From the NCBI RefSeq assembly GCF_028290025.1, contig NZ_JAQGKQ010000022.1:1-50117 (forward strand): a DNA stretch of 50,117 nt, written 5' to 3'. The notes under the pieces are model-generated. The model ran no database searches, had not been told where the DNA came from, and worked only from the letters and a program-made list of their open reading frames with translations. Shown in pieces: positions 18,249 through 31,033 of the stretch. Position 1 is the stretch's first letter; each line of letters opens with the position of its first letter. The translations under genes were made by a program, and so were the position numbers. The stretch is from Cypionkella sp. Its GTDB lineage: Bacteria; Pseudomonadota; Alphaproteobacteria; Rhodobacterales; Rhodobacteraceae.

Positions 18249-18320
18249 ACAAATATCCCCGCCGGAGGCATCCGCCGCCAGCAAACAGAGCCTCCGGCGG
18301 GGATATTTTCGCCAAGATGA
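18249..18320 (+). repeat. Hairpin plus GGGATATTT-N6-AGATGAAA repeat, copy A
   Basis: A perfect 19-bp inverted repeat (18249-18267 and 18288-18306, 20-nt loop) ends in GGGATATTT at 18298-18306, followed after 6 nt by AGATGAAA at 18313-18320. The same module occurs twice more in the window at gene ends. It sits 44 nt after the preceding stop and probably acts as its terminator. Confidence 0.7.
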
Positions 18321-18367
18321 AAGCCATGACAACGCGTCTTGATGAAGCGGAAGCCTTACACTCAGTC

Positions 18368-18396
18368 TTGACACCCGCCCTCCCCCGCAGCATAAG
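18368..18396 (+). promoter_or_regulatory. Putative sigma-70 promoter of rplU-rpmA
   Basis: TTGACA at 18368-18373, a 17-nt spacer, then CATAAG at 18391-18396 as a weak -10. It lies about 135 nt upstream of rplU, leaving room for an untranslated leader that could host autoregulation. Confidence 0.5.
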
Positions 18397-18532
18397 CGCG
18401 CATCCCGGCGAGGTGCGAATCTCGTCGGGTCTTTAATTCATGACGCCCATAGGGGCGCGCTGTCCGAGGCGGGGAAACCCAAGAACTCCTTAACCGGGGC
18501 CACAAGACGCGGAGCAAGAGAAGGAAAGACCC

Positions 18533-18985
18533 ATGTTCGCGGTCCTCAAGACAGGCGGCAAGCAGTACAAAGTGCAGGCGGGTGACGTTCTGCGCGTTGA
18601 AAAGCTTGATGCCGTTGCTGGTCAAAAGATCCAGTTCAACGAAATCCTGATGGTTGGCGGCGAAAGCCTGACCATTGGCGTGCCCTTCGTGGCAGGTGCG
18701 GCTGTCCAAGCCGAAGTGATCGACCAGATCAAAGGCGAAAAGGTCATCCACTTCGTCAAACGCCGCCGGAAGCACTCATCGCAGCGCACCAAAGGCCACC
18801 GTCAACACCTGACGCTGGTTCGTGTGCTTGACGTGCTGGCTACTGGCGCTGACGCCTCGGGCGTCGCTGCTGCAACCGGCACCGCCGATGCACGCCGCGC
18901 CGCACATAACAACGCTTCGGCACCGGTTGTCGAAGCCCCTGCGAAACCGAAGCGCGCTGCCAAAGCCGCTGTAGCGTCGGAGTAA
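18533..18985 (+). CDS. rplU: 50S ribosomal protein L21
   Basis: Component of the large ribosomal subunit. The N-terminal 100 residues are canonical L21 (FAVLKTGGKQYKVQAGD, KVIHFVKRRRKHSSQRTKGH, RQHLTLVRV). The protein is 150 aa; the last 45 residues are an Ala/Lys-rich tail, as often seen in alphaproteobacterial L21. AAGGAAAG precedes the start. It is followed by rpmA after 6 nt, the usual pairing. Confidence 0.98.
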   Translation: MFAVLKTGGKQYKVQAGDVLRVEKLDAVAGQKIQFNEILMVGGESLTIGVPFVAGAAVQAEVIDQIKGEKVIHFVKRRRKHSSQRTKGHRQHLTLVRVLDVLATGADASGVAAATGTADARRAAHNNASAPVVEAPAKPKRAAKAAVASE

Positions 18986-18991
18986 CACCCC

Positions 18992-19261
18992 ATGGCACAC
19001 AAAAAAGCAGGCGGTTCATCCCGCAACGGTCGCGACTCGGCTGGCCGTCGTCTCGGCGTAAAATTGTTCGGTGGCCAAGTCGCCATTCCGGGCAACATCA
19101 TCGTGCGCCAACGCGGCACCACTTGGTTCCCCGGTGAAGGCGTTGGTATGGGCGTAGATCACACCCTGTTCGCCAAAGTCGAGGGCCATGTGACCTTCAA
19201 AAAAGGCTTCAAGGGACGCACGTTTATTTCCGTGCTTCCGGCAGCGAAAGCCGCGGAATAA
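18992..19261 (+). CDS. rpmA: 50S ribosomal protein L27
   Basis: 89 aa. The N-terminal [20 protein letters not shown] reaches the peptidyl-transferase centre, and [19 protein letters not shown] is equally typical. There is no cleavable N-terminal extension. It is co-transcribed with rplU and followed by a clear intrinsic terminator. Confidence 0.98.
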   Translation: MAHKKAGGSSRNGRDSAGRRLGVKLFGGQVAIPGNIIVRQRGTTWFPGEGVGMGVDHTLFAKVEGHVTFKKGFKGRTFISVLPAAKAAE

Positions 19262-19290
19262 GCCGAACCTTTACAATTAGCTTGTAGATA

Positions 19291-19326
19291 GGGGATCGGT
19301 CGAAAGACCGGTCCCCTTCCTTATTT
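19291..19326 (+). terminator. Intrinsic terminator after rpmA
   Basis: An 11-bp stem GGGGATCGGTC / GACCGGTCCCC with one G-T pair and a GAAA loop, followed by TTCCTTATTT. It ends the rplU-rpmA unit. Confidence 0.85.
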
Positions 19327-19400
19327 CCGCCGCGGGAATAAGTTTTATCGGGGATTTACCCCGGCGGGCCTCGCCCGACATGCGCTTTCAGGAGGGAGCC

Positions 19401-19970
19401 GTGGTTTTGGAAATGATCGCTGTTGCAACGGAGGGCCAGATTTCTGCTGGTCGTTTTGTGTTACGTCCCGTGCGCCGCTCGGATGCCGGGCTGTTCGCGC
19501 TTTACGCCGGAGACAAGCGCGTCGCTGTGGCCACGCATTCGATTCCGCATCCGCTGCCACCCGGCGCTGCTGAGGCTTTTGTTTCGCGCGCCACCGCCAA
19601 CCGCACCGAGGAAGACATCTGGGTGATGGATGGCACTGCCACCGGGCTTTCCGAAGTGCTGGGCGTGATCAGCCTCAAGCGGATGGACGCTGGCAAGCGT
19701 GCCCGCGACGCGCGCGGTCAGTCCGAAATCCGCTATTGGGTGGCCCCTGCGTTCTGGAACACCGGCATTGGCTCAGAAGCGGTTAAGGCTCTGGTCGCCG
19801 CAAACCCGCAAAACAACTGTGCGATCTTTGCCGAGGTGTTTCAGGACAACCCCGGCTCGGCCCGCGTGCTGACCAATGCAGGCTTTCAGTATCTGGGCGA
19901 CGCTGAAACCTTCTCGGTTGCAAGAGGCGCTCTGGTGCCAACCTGGACATATGTGAAGAAACTGGCCTAA
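19401..19970 (+). CDS. GNAT-family N-acetyltransferase (RimJ/RimL-like)
   Basis: 189 aa from a GTG at 19401, which has GGAGGG just upstream; the open frame also contains an earlier ATG at 19380 with no good ribosome site. The order of elements is that of RimL-like enzymes: RFVLRPVRRSDAGLF at the start, IRYWVAPAFWNTGIGSEAV as the acetyl-CoA binding core, and QDNPGSARVLTNAGFQYLG near the end. It may acetylate a protein N-terminus or small molecule. It lies between rpmA and a second acetyltransferase gene, in the ribosomal-protein/obg neighbourhood. Confidence 0.9.
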   Translation: MVLEMIAVATEGQISAGRFVLRPVRRSDAGLFALYAGDKRVAVATHSIPHPLPPGAAEAFVSRATANRTEEDIWVMDGTATGLSEVLGVISLKRMDAGKRARDARGQSEIRYWVAPAFWNTGIGSEAVKALVAANPQNNCAIFAEVFQDNPGSARVLTNAGFQYLGDAETFSVARGALVPTWTYVKKLA

Positions 19971-19979
19971 GGCATTCCC

Positions 19980-23280
<3,301 letters not shown>

Positions 23281-23292
23281 GTTTGGGGCCGT

Positions 23293-23340
23293 TGCGGGGG
23301 CCAGCCCCCGCACCCCTGGGATATTTGGGCCAATGTGAAA
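23293..23340 (+). repeat. Hairpin plus GGGATATTT repeat, copy B
   Basis: A perfect 9-bp stem TGCGGGGGC / GCCCCCGCA (23293-23301, 23304-23312), then GGGATATTT at 23318-23326 and, 6 nt on, ATGTGAAA in the place of AGATGAAA. It lies between proB and proA and may attenuate transcription there. The GTG inside its last block is in frame with proA but is better read as repeat than as start. Confidence 0.65.
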
Positions 23341-23349
23341 GGGCCGAAG

Positions 23350-24609
23350 ATGGACGGGCAAATCTTGGACGTGATGCGCGATATTGGCATGAAGGCCAAA
23401 ACGGCCGCTGCGGAACTGGCCTGTGCCAGCCAAGAACGCAAGTATGCCGCACTTATCGGTGCGTCGGCTGCCGTCTGGGCGCGGCGTCAGGAAATCCTCG
23501 ACGCCAATTACATCGACATGGATTATGCGACAGAGAAGGGCCTCAGCGCCGCCATGCTCGACCGCCTGCGTCTCGACGAAAATCGCATCCGTGGCATGGT
23601 CGACAGCCTGCGCATTGTTGCCGAATATCCCGATCCGGTCGGCCGGGTTCTCGCCGAATGGGATCGCCCCTCGGGCCTGCACATCCAGCGCGTTGCCACC
23701 CCGTTGGGCGTCGTCGGCGTGATCTACGAGTCCCGCCCGAATGTCACCGCCGATGCGGGTGCTTTGTGCCTGAAGGCCGGTAACGCAGTGATCCTGCGCG
23801 GCGGTTCCGAGAGTTTCCACTCCTCCGAAGCCATCCACGACTGTATGCAGCAGGGTCTCCGCGAAGCTGGTCTGCCCGTTGACGCGATCCAACTGATCCC
23901 CACCCGTGACCGCGAGATGGTGACCGCGATGCTGCAAGCCGTTGAATATATTGACGTGATCGTGCCGCGCGGTGGCAAGGGTCTGGTCGGCCTTGTGCAG
24001 CGCGAGGCCCGCGTGCCGGTGTTTGCGCATCTGGAAGGCATCTGCCACGTCTACGCCGACCGCGACGCCGATCTGGAAAAGGCCCGCCGCGTGGTGCTGA
24101 ATTCCAAAACCCGCCGCACCGGAGTTTGTGGCTCTGCCGAGTGTCTTTTGATCGACTGGCAGTTTTATACCAAGCACGGCGCGGTGCTGATCGAAGACCT
24201 GCTCAAAGCTGGTGTTGAAGTCCGCACCGAAGGCGAATTGCTGAAGATCCCCGGCACGGTGAAAGCCTCCGCCGAGGATTTCGGCCATGAGTTTCTCGAC
24301 ATGATCATCGCCGTCAAGCTGGTCGATGGCGTCGATGAGGCCATCGCGCATATCCGTAAATATGGCAGTAACCACACCGAATGCATCCTGACCGAGAATG
24401 ACGCCACCGCCGAACGCTTCATGCAGCGGCTGGACAGCGCCATCTTGATGCGCAACGCCTCAACCCAATTCGCCGATGGTGGTGAGTTTGGCATGGGCGG
24501 CGAAATCGGCATTGCCACCGGCAAGATGCATGCACGCGGGCCGGTCGGGGCGGATCAGCTGACCAGCTTCAAATATCTGGTCACCGGAGATGGCACGATC
24601 AGAAGCTAA
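23350..24609 (+). CDS. proA: Gamma-glutamyl phosphate reductase
   Basis: Second step of proline synthesis: NADPH-dependent reduction of glutamyl phosphate. 419 aa from the ATG at 23350; a GTG at 23335 is in frame but falls in a repeat. [20 protein letters not shown] binds cofactor, the active-site Cys lies in [15 protein letters not shown], and [20 protein letters not shown] is the conserved C-terminal block. The last 11 nt overlap the convergent chpT gene. Confidence 0.96.
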   Translation: MDGQILDVMRDIGMKAKTAAAELACASQERKYAALIGASAAVWARRQEILDANYIDMDYATEKGLSAAMLDRLRLDENRIRGMVDSLRIVAEYPDPVGRVLAEWDRPSGLHIQRVATPLGVVGVIYESRPNVTADAGALCLKAGNAVILRGGSESFHSSEAIHDCMQQGLREAGLPVDAIQLIPTRDREMVTAMLQAVEYIDVIVPRGGKGLVGLVQREARVPVFAHLEGICHVYADRDADLEKARRVVLNSKTRRTGVCGSAECLLIDWQFYTKHGAVLIEDLLKAGVEVRTEGELLKIPGTVKASAEDFGHEFLDMIIAVKLVDGVDEAIAHIRKYGSNHTECILTENDATAERFMQRLDSAILMRNASTQFADGGEFGMGGEIGIATGKMHARGPVGADQLTSFKYLVTGDGTIRS

Positions 24610-25195
24610 GCCGGATTTCGGTATCGGTGAGCTCGGTGGTCAGCCTGCGGTGCTGGCGGGCAATCTCGTCCGGCACTAGCAGGAATTGAACGTGCGCTGG
24701 ACCCACTTCGCCCATAGCCGCTGGGTTTATCAGCCTCTCCCACAATGTGGGCTCTATCTTCACCTTTGCTGCCGACGCCCGCAACAGCCAGCGCACGTCG
24801 TTGCGCTCTATCTCCACACGTCCCCCGTAAGGCAGCGCCGACTCGAGGCAGAGGATCAGCAAAAACACCAGCTTCACATCACGGCGCGACAGATCGGCAG
24901 GGCTGTCCCATACAATTTGCACCCGCCCACCATGGGTTATGTCCGAGATCACCGAGACCACCTCGCTGCGCCCAATCCGTTGCTCGGCGCTGTAGACCCC
25001 AAAAGCCACGCGAAAAAACCGTATCCGCGCATTGGCGTGACCGACGCTTTCAGTGATCAGCGCCATTTCCGGCCCTTTTGCCGCACCTTCCATCAGCATC
25101 AACTCTACCCCGTTGCCGATCGCGCCAATCGGGCTGATAAGGTCATGGCAGATGCGCGAGCCAACAAGAGCGGCAAGATCGGGTTTGTCAGGCAA
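24599..25195 (-). CDS. chpT: Histidine phosphotransferase ChpT
   Basis: Relay of the CckA-ChpT-CtrA phosphorelay that controls the alphaproteobacterial cell cycle, motility and, in Rhodobacterales, gene transfer agents. 198 aa. The phosphorylated His17 lies in [20 protein letters not shown], the dimerisation helix; a degenerate ATPase-like domain follows. It is convergent with proA (11-nt overlap) and divergent from the DUF3553 gene 30 nt away, a common arrangement in this group. Confidence 0.93.
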   Translation of the reverse strand: MPDKPDLAALVGSRICHDLISPIGAIGNGVELMLMEGAAKGPEMALITESVGHANARIRFFRVAFGVYSAEQRIGRSEVVSVISDITHGGRVQIVWDSPADLSRRDVKLVFLLILCLESALPYGGRVEIERNDVRWLLRASAAKVKIEPTLWERLINPAAMGEVGPAHVQFLLVPDEIARQHRRLTTELTDTEIRLSF

Positions 25196-25225
25196 TCGGA
25201 TAATCCTTGCAGGGAAAAGGCGGAT

Positions 25226-25399
25226 ATGGCGGCGCTACTGGAACCCGGAATGTTGGTGCGTCACCCAGAGCGGCCCGATTGGGGCTTGGGACAAGTCCAA
25301 TCCAGCATCGGCAACCGGGTGACGGTGAATTTTGAACATGCTGGCAAAGTGGTGATCGACCTTTCGCAGGTAAAATTGACGCCGGACTTCTCGCATTGA
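25226..25399 (+). CDS. DUF3553 protein
   Basis: 57 aa. EPGMLVRHPERPDWGLGQVQ and VNFEHAGKVVIDLSQVKL fit the small beta-barrel DUF3553 domain, which recalls the CarD/Mfd RNA-polymerase-interacting fold. AGGGAAAAGG precedes the ATG. It is divergent from chpT. Function is not established; a role in transcription or repair is inference. Confidence 0.85.
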   Translation: MAALLEPGMLVRHPERPDWGLGQVQSSIGNRVTVNFEHAGKVVIDLSQVKLTPDFSH

Positions 25400-25517
25400 C
25401 GCAGCATGTGGTTAAACTTTGGTTAACACAATCAAAGCCCTTGGCCGCACGGTTGCATTGGCTGTCGCCAGCGCCTATGAAAAACCGTCGCTCAAACAGC
25501 CGGACCGGACGCTGCCG

Positions 25518-26303
25518 ATGATTTCTGACGACAAAAATTTCGTCCTGCGTCTGGCAAAAGATGACCGCGATTTACATGCGGCACAGCGGCTGCGCTATAG
25601 TGTTTTCGTGGAAGAACTGGGTGCGACAGGCGGCATGATCGACCATGCCGCGCGGCTGGAATGTGACGAGTTTGACCCCTATTTTGACCATCTTCTGTTG
25701 ATCGACACCTCTCGCTCAGCTGCGGATTTGCAAGATGTGGTGGGGGTTTACCGCCTGCTGCCGTCAGATCGGCTTGCTGTCTCGGGCAGGTTCTATTCGG
25801 AAGCCGAGTTTGATCTGACCGCCTTGAAAACCTCGGGCCGTAGGCTGCTTGAACTCGGCCGCTCTTGTGTCCATGCCGATTATCGCGGCGGCACCGCCAT
25901 GCTGTTATTGTGGAACGCGCTCGCCGACTACGTGCTCGATCATGGCATCGAAGTGCTGTTTGGTGCCGCCTCATTCCACGGCACTGACATGAATGCCCTC
26001 GCCCTGCCGCTGTCGTATCTACAGCATTTCCACCTCGCCCCGCCCGAATTGCGCGTCGTCGCGCGACCGTCGCAAGGTGCGCTTTTACCAATGATTCCCC
26101 CTGATCAGCTTGATCGCAAGACCGCAATGCTGGCCACTCCGGCGCTGATCAAAGCCTATCTGCGGCTTGGCGGTTATGTCGGACAAGGCGTTTGGATCGA
26201 CCACGCCTTCAATACCACAGATGTGTGCCTCGTGATGGATACCGCGCAGATGAGCGCCAAGCACCGCGATTTTTACATCCGCAAATCGGGCCGCGACGCA
26301 TGA
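25518..26303 (+). CDS. olsB: Ornithine N-acyltransferase (OlsB-like)
   Basis: First step of ornithine-lipid synthesis: transfer of a 3-hydroxyacyl chain from acyl carrier protein to ornithine. 261 aa from the ATG at 25518; the open frame reaches a TTG at 25419, but the extra residues are not family-like. RLRYSVFVEELGATGG, CDEFDPYFDHLLLID, LELGRSCVHADYRGG and the C-terminal GVWIDHAFNTTDVCLVMD are characteristic. The stop overlaps the start of olsA by 4 nt. Ornithine lipids are common membrane lipids in these bacteria. Confidence 0.88.
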   Translation: MISDDKNFVLRLAKDDRDLHAAQRLRYSVFVEELGATGGMIDHAARLECDEFDPYFDHLLLIDTSRSAADLQDVVGVYRLLPSDRLAVSGRFYSEAEFDLTALKTSGRRLLELGRSCVHADYRGGTAMLLLWNALADYVLDHGIEVLFGAASFHGTDMNALALPLSYLQHFHLAPPELRVVARPSQGALLPMIPPDQLDRKTAMLATPALIKAYLRLGGYVGQGVWIDHAFNTTDVCLVMDTAQMSAKHRDFYIRKSGRDA

Positions 26304-27124
26304 GCGACTGGCGCGCCGATGAGTTGAAACTGCCGCCCATCACTCCAATGGGCTGGCTGCGCGTCGTACTGCGCGGTGGCGTGTTGGGCTTGGTGACTTA
26401 TTGCGGCCTGCTGATTTTGCTGGTGGTCCGGCTCATCGAGCGCCCCCTGTTTGGCCAATCCCGCCCTTGGACGCCCTATATCACCCAGACCGTCTGCAAA
26501 CTGGCATTCCCGATCTTGGGCCTGCCTCTTATCACCCGTGGCAAACCGATGCAGAAAAAAGGCGCCGTTGTCGCGAACCATTCGTCTTGGCTCGACATTT
26601 TCGCCCTGAACGCCGTGCAGCGCGGCTATTTCGTCGCGAAATCCGAGGTAGAAAACTGGGCCGCCATTGGTTGGCTTGCCCGTGCAACGGGGACGGTCTT
26701 CGTCGCACGCAAGGGTATTGAGGCGAAACGCCAGCAATCGCTTTTCGAAGAACGTCTGCGGGCGGGCCATAAGCTGATGTTTTTCCCCGAAGGCACCAGC
26801 ACGGATGCGATCCGCGTTCTGCCCTTCAAATCAACGCTATTCGCGGCATTTTACAGTCACGGGCTCGACCACATCATGTCGATCCAACCGGTGAGCGTCG
26901 TCTATCATGCCCCGGCAGGCAACGATCCGCGGTTTTATGGTTGGTGGGGCGAGATGAATTTCGCACCGCATTTGCTGCATGTCTTGGCAGCAAAACATCA
27001 GGGCCGGGTAGAGGTAATCTTCCACCCAGAAGTCGCCGTCGATACGTTTTCAAACCGCAAAGAACTCGCTACATATTGCGAAGCTGTCATCCGCAACCAT
27101 CACTTGCTTGCAACGCGTCACTAG
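26300..27124 (+). CDS. olsA: Lyso-ornithine-lipid O-acyltransferase (OlsA-like)
   Basis: Second step of ornithine-lipid synthesis, 274 aa. One membrane segment at residues 25-45, then the acyltransferase motifs NHSSWLD and FFPEGTSTD of the PlsC family. Its ATG overlaps the olsB stop, which supports the OlsA rather than general PlsC assignment. Confidence 0.88.
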   Translation: MSDWRADELKLPPITPMGWLRVVLRGGVLGLVTYCGLLILLVVRLIERPLFGQSRPWTPYITQTVCKLAFPILGLPLITRGKPMQKKGAVVANHSSWLDIFALNAVQRGYFVAKSEVENWAAIGWLARATGTVFVARKGIEAKRQQSLFEERLRAGHKLMFFPEGTSTDAIRVLPFKSTLFAAFYSHGLDHIMSIQPVSVVYHAPAGNDPRFYGWWGEMNFAPHLLHVLAAKHQGRVEVIFHPEVAVDTFSNRKELATYCEAVIRNHHLLATRH

Positions 27125-27224
27125 ACAGATTGTCCGCGACTCACGAGAAAATACCACATATTGTGGTTTGGGGTCTTAAAAGGCGTTCGACACAAGTGCC
27201 CCCAAACTGGGAGAGATATGAGTT

Positions 27225-27845
27225 TTACCCCAGCGGAGCCATCAGCGCCTTCAGTGCAGTCGCCGGGTTGTCGGCCAGCCAAATTTCCTCGCCGACTCCG
27301 AAAAAATCGGTGACCGGGCCAAACTTCTCAATCAACTCGACCGTCAACGCGCCCTCGGCGATCACCGGAACTTCGATCACCGCGCTCCACCATTCAAACA
27401 GATCGAAATCGACGCTTTCGCCGTTACCCAAGGGCGTCACCCCGGTCGGCCCAAAAGCCACATAATCCGCACCCGCCTCGCCCGCATTCATACCCTCATG
27501 CCGGGTCACACCGCAAAACGAGCCGATTACCGCGTCAGCGCCCAATTCCTTGCGCACGTAGCGCACCTGCCGGGCACCATCGGTCAGATGCACACCGTCT
27601 AAGCCCAGTCGGTTGACCATCAGCAGATGGTTCTCGATGACGATGATAACGTCTCGGGCATGGGCCACCAAACGGCAAGCATCGGCGGCGCGTTGGATCA
27701 TGTCTTCATCTTTGCCCGCCAAAGCCAGCCGGACGCAGGCAATATCCGTGCTGTCCATCACGGCGGCCAGACGATCAGGGAAGGTTTCCAGATCAATCGC
27801 GGGCGGGGTGATCAGAGTGATCTGTGGGCGGTCTTGGTCAGCCAT
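27225..27845 (-). CDS. Thiamine-phosphate synthase-like protein (ThiE family)
   Basis: 206 aa from the ATG at 27845, which has AGGA about 9 nt upstream; an in-frame start at 27860 lacks one. The TIM-barrel pattern of ThiE is present: VIIVIENHLLMVNRLGLDGV, HLTDGARQVRYVRKELG, IGSFCGVTRHEGMNAGEAG and DYVAFGPTGVTPLG. In thiamine synthesis ThiE joins the pyrimidine and thiazole halves. No other thiamine genes are near, so a divergent ThiE-like role is possible. Confidence 0.8.
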   Translation of the reverse strand: MADQDRPQITLITPPAIDLETFPDRLAAVMDSTDIACVRLALAGKDEDMIQRAADACRLVAHARDVIIVIENHLLMVNRLGLDGVHLTDGARQVRYVRKELGADAVIGSFCGVTRHEGMNAGEAGADYVAFGPTGVTPLGNGESVDFDLFEWWSAVIEVPVIAEGALTVELIEKFGPVTDFFGVGEEIWLADNPATALKALMAPLG

Positions 27846-27947
27846 GGCTTTGTCCTGCATGAAGTTGCTGCGTCATAGCCTAGAATGGCGGGCTTGGCGA
27901 GGGCGACGGGCTGGCGTATCAGGCGTCATCTTAGCCGGAGAAACCCG

Positions 27948-28688
27948 ATGATCCCGCCCGCATTCATTCTAGTCCGCCCGCAAATGGGCGAGAACATCGG
28001 TGCGAGCGCTCGCGCGATGCTGAACTTCGGGTTGGAGCGGATGCGGATTGTGTCCCCTCGCGATGGCTGGCCGAATTCGGCGGCGGTGGCTTTGGCTTCG
28101 GGGGCTGGGCGGGTGCTGGATCAGGCGGGTCTGTTCGGCTCGGTGCAGGATGCGATTGCCGATTGTGATTTCGTCTTCGCCACCACCGCGCGGGGGCGAG
28201 AGCTGACGAAACCGATCTACACGCCCGAGGCGGCGATGGAACATGCGCGGGCTTTGGTGGCCGCAGGCAAACGCGTCGGCGTGCTGTTCGGGCCAGAGCG
28301 TGCAGGTCTGGAAAACGAAGATGTGGTGCTCGCCAATGCAATCGTGACGGTGCCGGTCAACCCCGATTTCGCCTCGCTGAACCTCGCTCAATGCGTGCTG
28401 CTGATGGGCTATGAATGGCGTAGGCAAACCCAACCTGCGGAGGGTATCGTGATGGAAATGGCGCGGACCGATTTCGCCAGCGGCATCGAAGTCGAAAAAC
28501 TCGGCGATCATTTTGAAGAACGGTTGGAAGCCGCAGGTTTCTTCTTTCCTGAAGCCAAAACTCCCGGCATGAAGGCCAGCTTGCGGAACATGTGGTCGCG
28601 TCTGGGGCTTACCAAGGCCGAGGTGCAAACCTTTCACGGTATGCTCCGCCAGATCGCTTATCGGCTGCGGTCGCAAGGCGATGAGTGA
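27948..28688 (+). CDS. trmJ: SpoU-family RNA 2'-O-methyltransferase (TrmJ-like)
   Basis: 246 aa. All three motifs of the SPOUT knot are visible: MGENIGASARAMLNFGL, VGVLFGPERAGLENEDV and VPVNPDFASLNLAQCVLLMG. TrmJ methylates position 32 of several tRNAs. GGAG lies 7 nt before the ATG. It is divergent from the ThiE-like gene, about 100 nt apart. Confidence 0.88.
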   Translation: MIPPAFILVRPQMGENIGASARAMLNFGLERMRIVSPRDGWPNSAAVALASGAGRVLDQAGLFGSVQDAIADCDFVFATTARGRELTKPIYTPEAAMEHARALVAAGKRVGVLFGPERAGLENEDVVLANAIVTVPVNPDFASLNLAQCVLLMGYEWRRQTQPAEGIVMEMARTDFASGIEVEKLGDHFEERLEAAGFFFPEAKTPGMKASLRNMWSRLGLTKAEVQTFHGMLRQIAYRLRSQGDE

Positions 28689-28728
28689 CACTGTGCGTAC
28701 CAGCAGCTCGATTCGACTGCGCGTCCGT

Positions 28729-28974
28729 TTAGTAATTGCCCGGCGGGTCGCTGGCAGGGAATGATTCGTCGGCCTGCTCGTCGATAATGTCCCAATCTTT
28801 GGGAGGCGTACTCATCTGCTCGGGGCCAGCAGGTCGCACCTCTTGCGCGCGTTCCGTGCCTATTTCCGAGCAAGCCTGCTGCCAAATGCGATCACTTTGC
28901 CCGTCCGGCCTGCCTTCAGCTTCCCAAATCTGATAGGCCCGGTCGCGGATCGCTTGTTCGATTGGCTCTTCCAT
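28729..28974 (-). CDS. DUF2934 protein
   Basis: 81 aa from the ATG at 28974 (GGAA upstream); the frame extends to 29091 without family character. IRDRAYQIWEAEGRPDGQSD is the DUF2934 motif, and the end carries DESFPASDPPG, a short motif shared by many small proteins of this group. Function unknown. Confidence 0.75.
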   Translation of the reverse strand: MEEPIEQAIRDRAYQIWEAEGRPDGQSDRIWQQACSEIGTERAQEVRPAGPEQMSTPPKDWDIIDEQADESFPASDPPGNY

Positions 28975-29104
28975 GATGGTTTTCCAGTCCGTTGCGAATT
29001 TGTTGCTCCTCCGCTCAACTTCTGGCCACTCGGCTCGGTTCCCCGAGGGCCGCGCATTCGCAATCAATATGTCGCTAACACCGCCGGGCATTTTCCTGCG
29101 TCAT

Positions 29105-30049
29105 CTACGCCCGATAAGCCGCCAGCATCGCCGCATAAGTTTCTTCGCAAGCCCGTTGGCGGCGCTCAATTTTCCTGTGCTCCAGCATCTCGGCCATCCG
29201 GGTCTGCACTTCGGCGGCATAGCGCGCTATAGAGTGGTTTTCGCCTGCCGGAGTGTTGCGCTCGGCGAAATAGGCGGCGGTATGGCGGGCGGTCTCGGGG
29301 TTCGTTTCGGCCACCGCTCCCCTGCCCCGTGTGCTGCGCAGCGCGAAGCTGTCAGGCGATTTCAGGCCGTAATGGTTATACTGCGCCAAGCGGTGCGAAA
29401 CGGATCTGACATCGCCATTGCGCAACTGCCGCCACAGCGGCAGCGCCGGATCGGTTTGGGTGCGGGTGCCATCGCCCCACAGCACATTCAGCGGCAGCTT
29501 ATCCTTCAAGCCCACCATGGAATGATTGTGAATACCCCGAAACCGGCTCGGGTTGCGCGTCAGAGTTTTCAGCGCGGCATTGGCTTTGTGACGGGTCGGC
29601 AAGGCTTGGGTGAAGGACGGGCAAATCCGCCCGGGCTGCCAGTTTTGCACAGGCTGGCTGGTGAAGAACATGCCGTTGAGGGCGATCACGTCGATATCGG
29701 CCTCGGCACGCTCGGTCAGATTGGCGACGCGGTTGTCGCCAACATGCACGTTCAGAAACTCATCAGCGTCGAGCATCATCAGCCATTCGGAGGCATCAAT
29801 ATCGTGCAGGCGGCGTATTTTCTCATAGCCCGCGTGCTGCGGAATTTCGCCGGGTTTCAGCTTGTTCGGCACATGGGTGATGTAGCCCTCCTGCGCCAAC
29901 GCCGCGAGCAAGCGGTCAGAGCCGTCGCTGCAATCGTTAGAGGCGATCAGGATGCGATCAAAGCCCAAGGTCAAATGATGCGCCACCCATTCGAGCAGGA
30001 ACGGGCCTTCATCTTTGACGCTGGAAATCAGGGTATGGCGGGCTGGCAA
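29105..30049 (-). CDS. Glycosyltransferase family 2-like protein
   Basis: 314 aa from a TTG at 30049, the only start between an in-frame stop and the conserved residues, with GAGGT upstream. The N-terminus ISSVKDEGPFLLEWVAHH and the metal-binding DADEF (WLMMLDADEFLN) fit the glyco_tranf_2_4 group. Such enzymes decorate surface polysaccharides. The C-terminal 60 residues are charged and helical. Confidence 0.85.
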   Translation of the reverse strand: MPARHTLISSVKDEGPFLLEWVAHHLTLGFDRILIASNDCSDGSDRLLAALAQEGYITHVPNKLKPGEIPQHAGYEKIRRLHDIDASEWLMMLDADEFLNVHVGDNRVANLTERAEADIDVIALNGMFFTSQPVQNWQPGRICPSFTQALPTRHKANAALKTLTRNPSRFRGIHNHSMVGLKDKLPLNVLWGDGTRTQTDPALPLWRQLRNGDVRSVSHRLAQYNHYGLKSPDSFALRSTRGRGAVAETNPETARHTAAYFAERNTPAGENHSIARYAAEVQTRMAEMLEHRKIERRQRACEETYAAMLAAYRA

Positions 30050-30179
30050 ACGGGCACCTCAGGGCTTTTGGCCAGATGAGGAAGTGCAGCGGGCAAAGTC
30101 AATGCGAGACGCAGGGTTGGGGGGGTGACACCGCGCCAGCGTGTCGCCATGATGCGGCAAACCTTATGCGGAATAGCCA

Positions 30180-30953
30180 ATGCCCGATCTTCGTCTCGCT
30201 CTGCTGCAATCGCCCTCGCCCGCCGGGGATGTGGCGGTGGCATTCACCGCAATCGAGCGTGGTCTGCGCGCCGCTGGGGCGGCTGGGGCTGATGTGCTCG
30301 TGGTGCCAGAAAGTTTCGCGCCGGGCTATAACAGCGATGCGATTGCCACACTGGCGCTGCGGCATGGGGATGCTTGGCAAGTTCAGTTGGCGCAGGCTTG
30401 TCGCGATGCGGGTTGTGGGCTGGTGTTTGGCTATGCCGAGCGGGACGGTGATGCGGTCTATAACGCCGCCTTGGCGCTGGGACCAGATGGCGCAGAGTTG
30501 GCGCATTACCGAAAAATCCAATTATACGGCCCGCGTGAGGCGTCGATTTATCGGCTAGGCGACGGCTATGCAACGTTTGATCTGGTCGGACACAAGGCGG
30601 CGCTGCTCATCTGCTACGACGTTGAATTTGCACCGCATATTGCGGCTTTGGCGAGTGCTGGCGTCACAGTGCTGCTGGTGCCCACCGCCAATATGCTGCC
30701 TTATACCCATGTGATGCGGGCGACGGTGCCTGCTATGGCGGTCAATCATGGCGTCAGCATCGTCTACGCCAATTATTGCGGGGTGGAGGGGGATCTGACC
30801 TATGCAGGGGGCTCGCTGATCGTTGGCGCAGACGGCGAAGTGTTGGCGCAGGCGGGGATGGGTCCGGCACTATTAATCGCCGATATCGTGCCGGTTGATC
30901 CCTCACGGATGTCTTCGCAGGCACGTGATTACCGGGCGGTAGTTTTGCCTTGA
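30180..30953 (+). CDS. Carbon-nitrogen hydrolase (nitrilase superfamily)
   Basis: 257 aa. The catalytic triad is visible: Glu in VVPESFAPGYN, Lys in YRKIQLYGP and Cys in LLICYDVEFAPHI. These enzymes hydrolyse amides or nitriles in the cytoplasm. The substrate cannot be assigned. It is followed by a hairpin repeat that probably terminates it. Confidence 0.92.
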   Translation: MPDLRLALLQSPSPAGDVAVAFTAIERGLRAAGAAGADVLVVPESFAPGYNSDAIATLALRHGDAWQVQLAQACRDAGCGLVFGYAERDGDAVYNAALALGPDGAELAHYRKIQLYGPREASIYRLGDGYATFDLVGHKAALLICYDVEFAPHIAALASAGVTVLLVPTANMLPYTHVMRATVPAMAVNHGVSIVYANYCGVEGDLTYAGGSLIVGADGEVLAQAGMGPALLIADIVPVDPSRMSSQARDYRAVVLP

Positions 30954-30959
30954 GGTCGC

Positions 30960-31010
30960 CGGGGGTTTCAAACCCCCGAACCCCCGTGGGATATTTTTGA
31001 GTAGATGAAA
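30960..31010 (+). repeat. Hairpin plus GGGATATTT-N6-AGATGAAA repeat, copy C
   Basis: Perfect stem CGGGGGTTT / AAACCCCCG (30960-30968, 30970-30978), then GGGATATTT at 30988-30996 and AGATGAAA at 31003-31010. It lies between the ends of two convergent genes and probably serves as a terminator. Confidence 0.7.
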
Positions 31011-31033
31011 AAATTTTAGATAAGTTTTAGCGA

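Noticed and set aside
28973..30079. 368-codon plus-strand open frame
   Set aside because: Antisense to the glycosyltransferase gene, whose DADEF motif and ribosome site support the minus strand.
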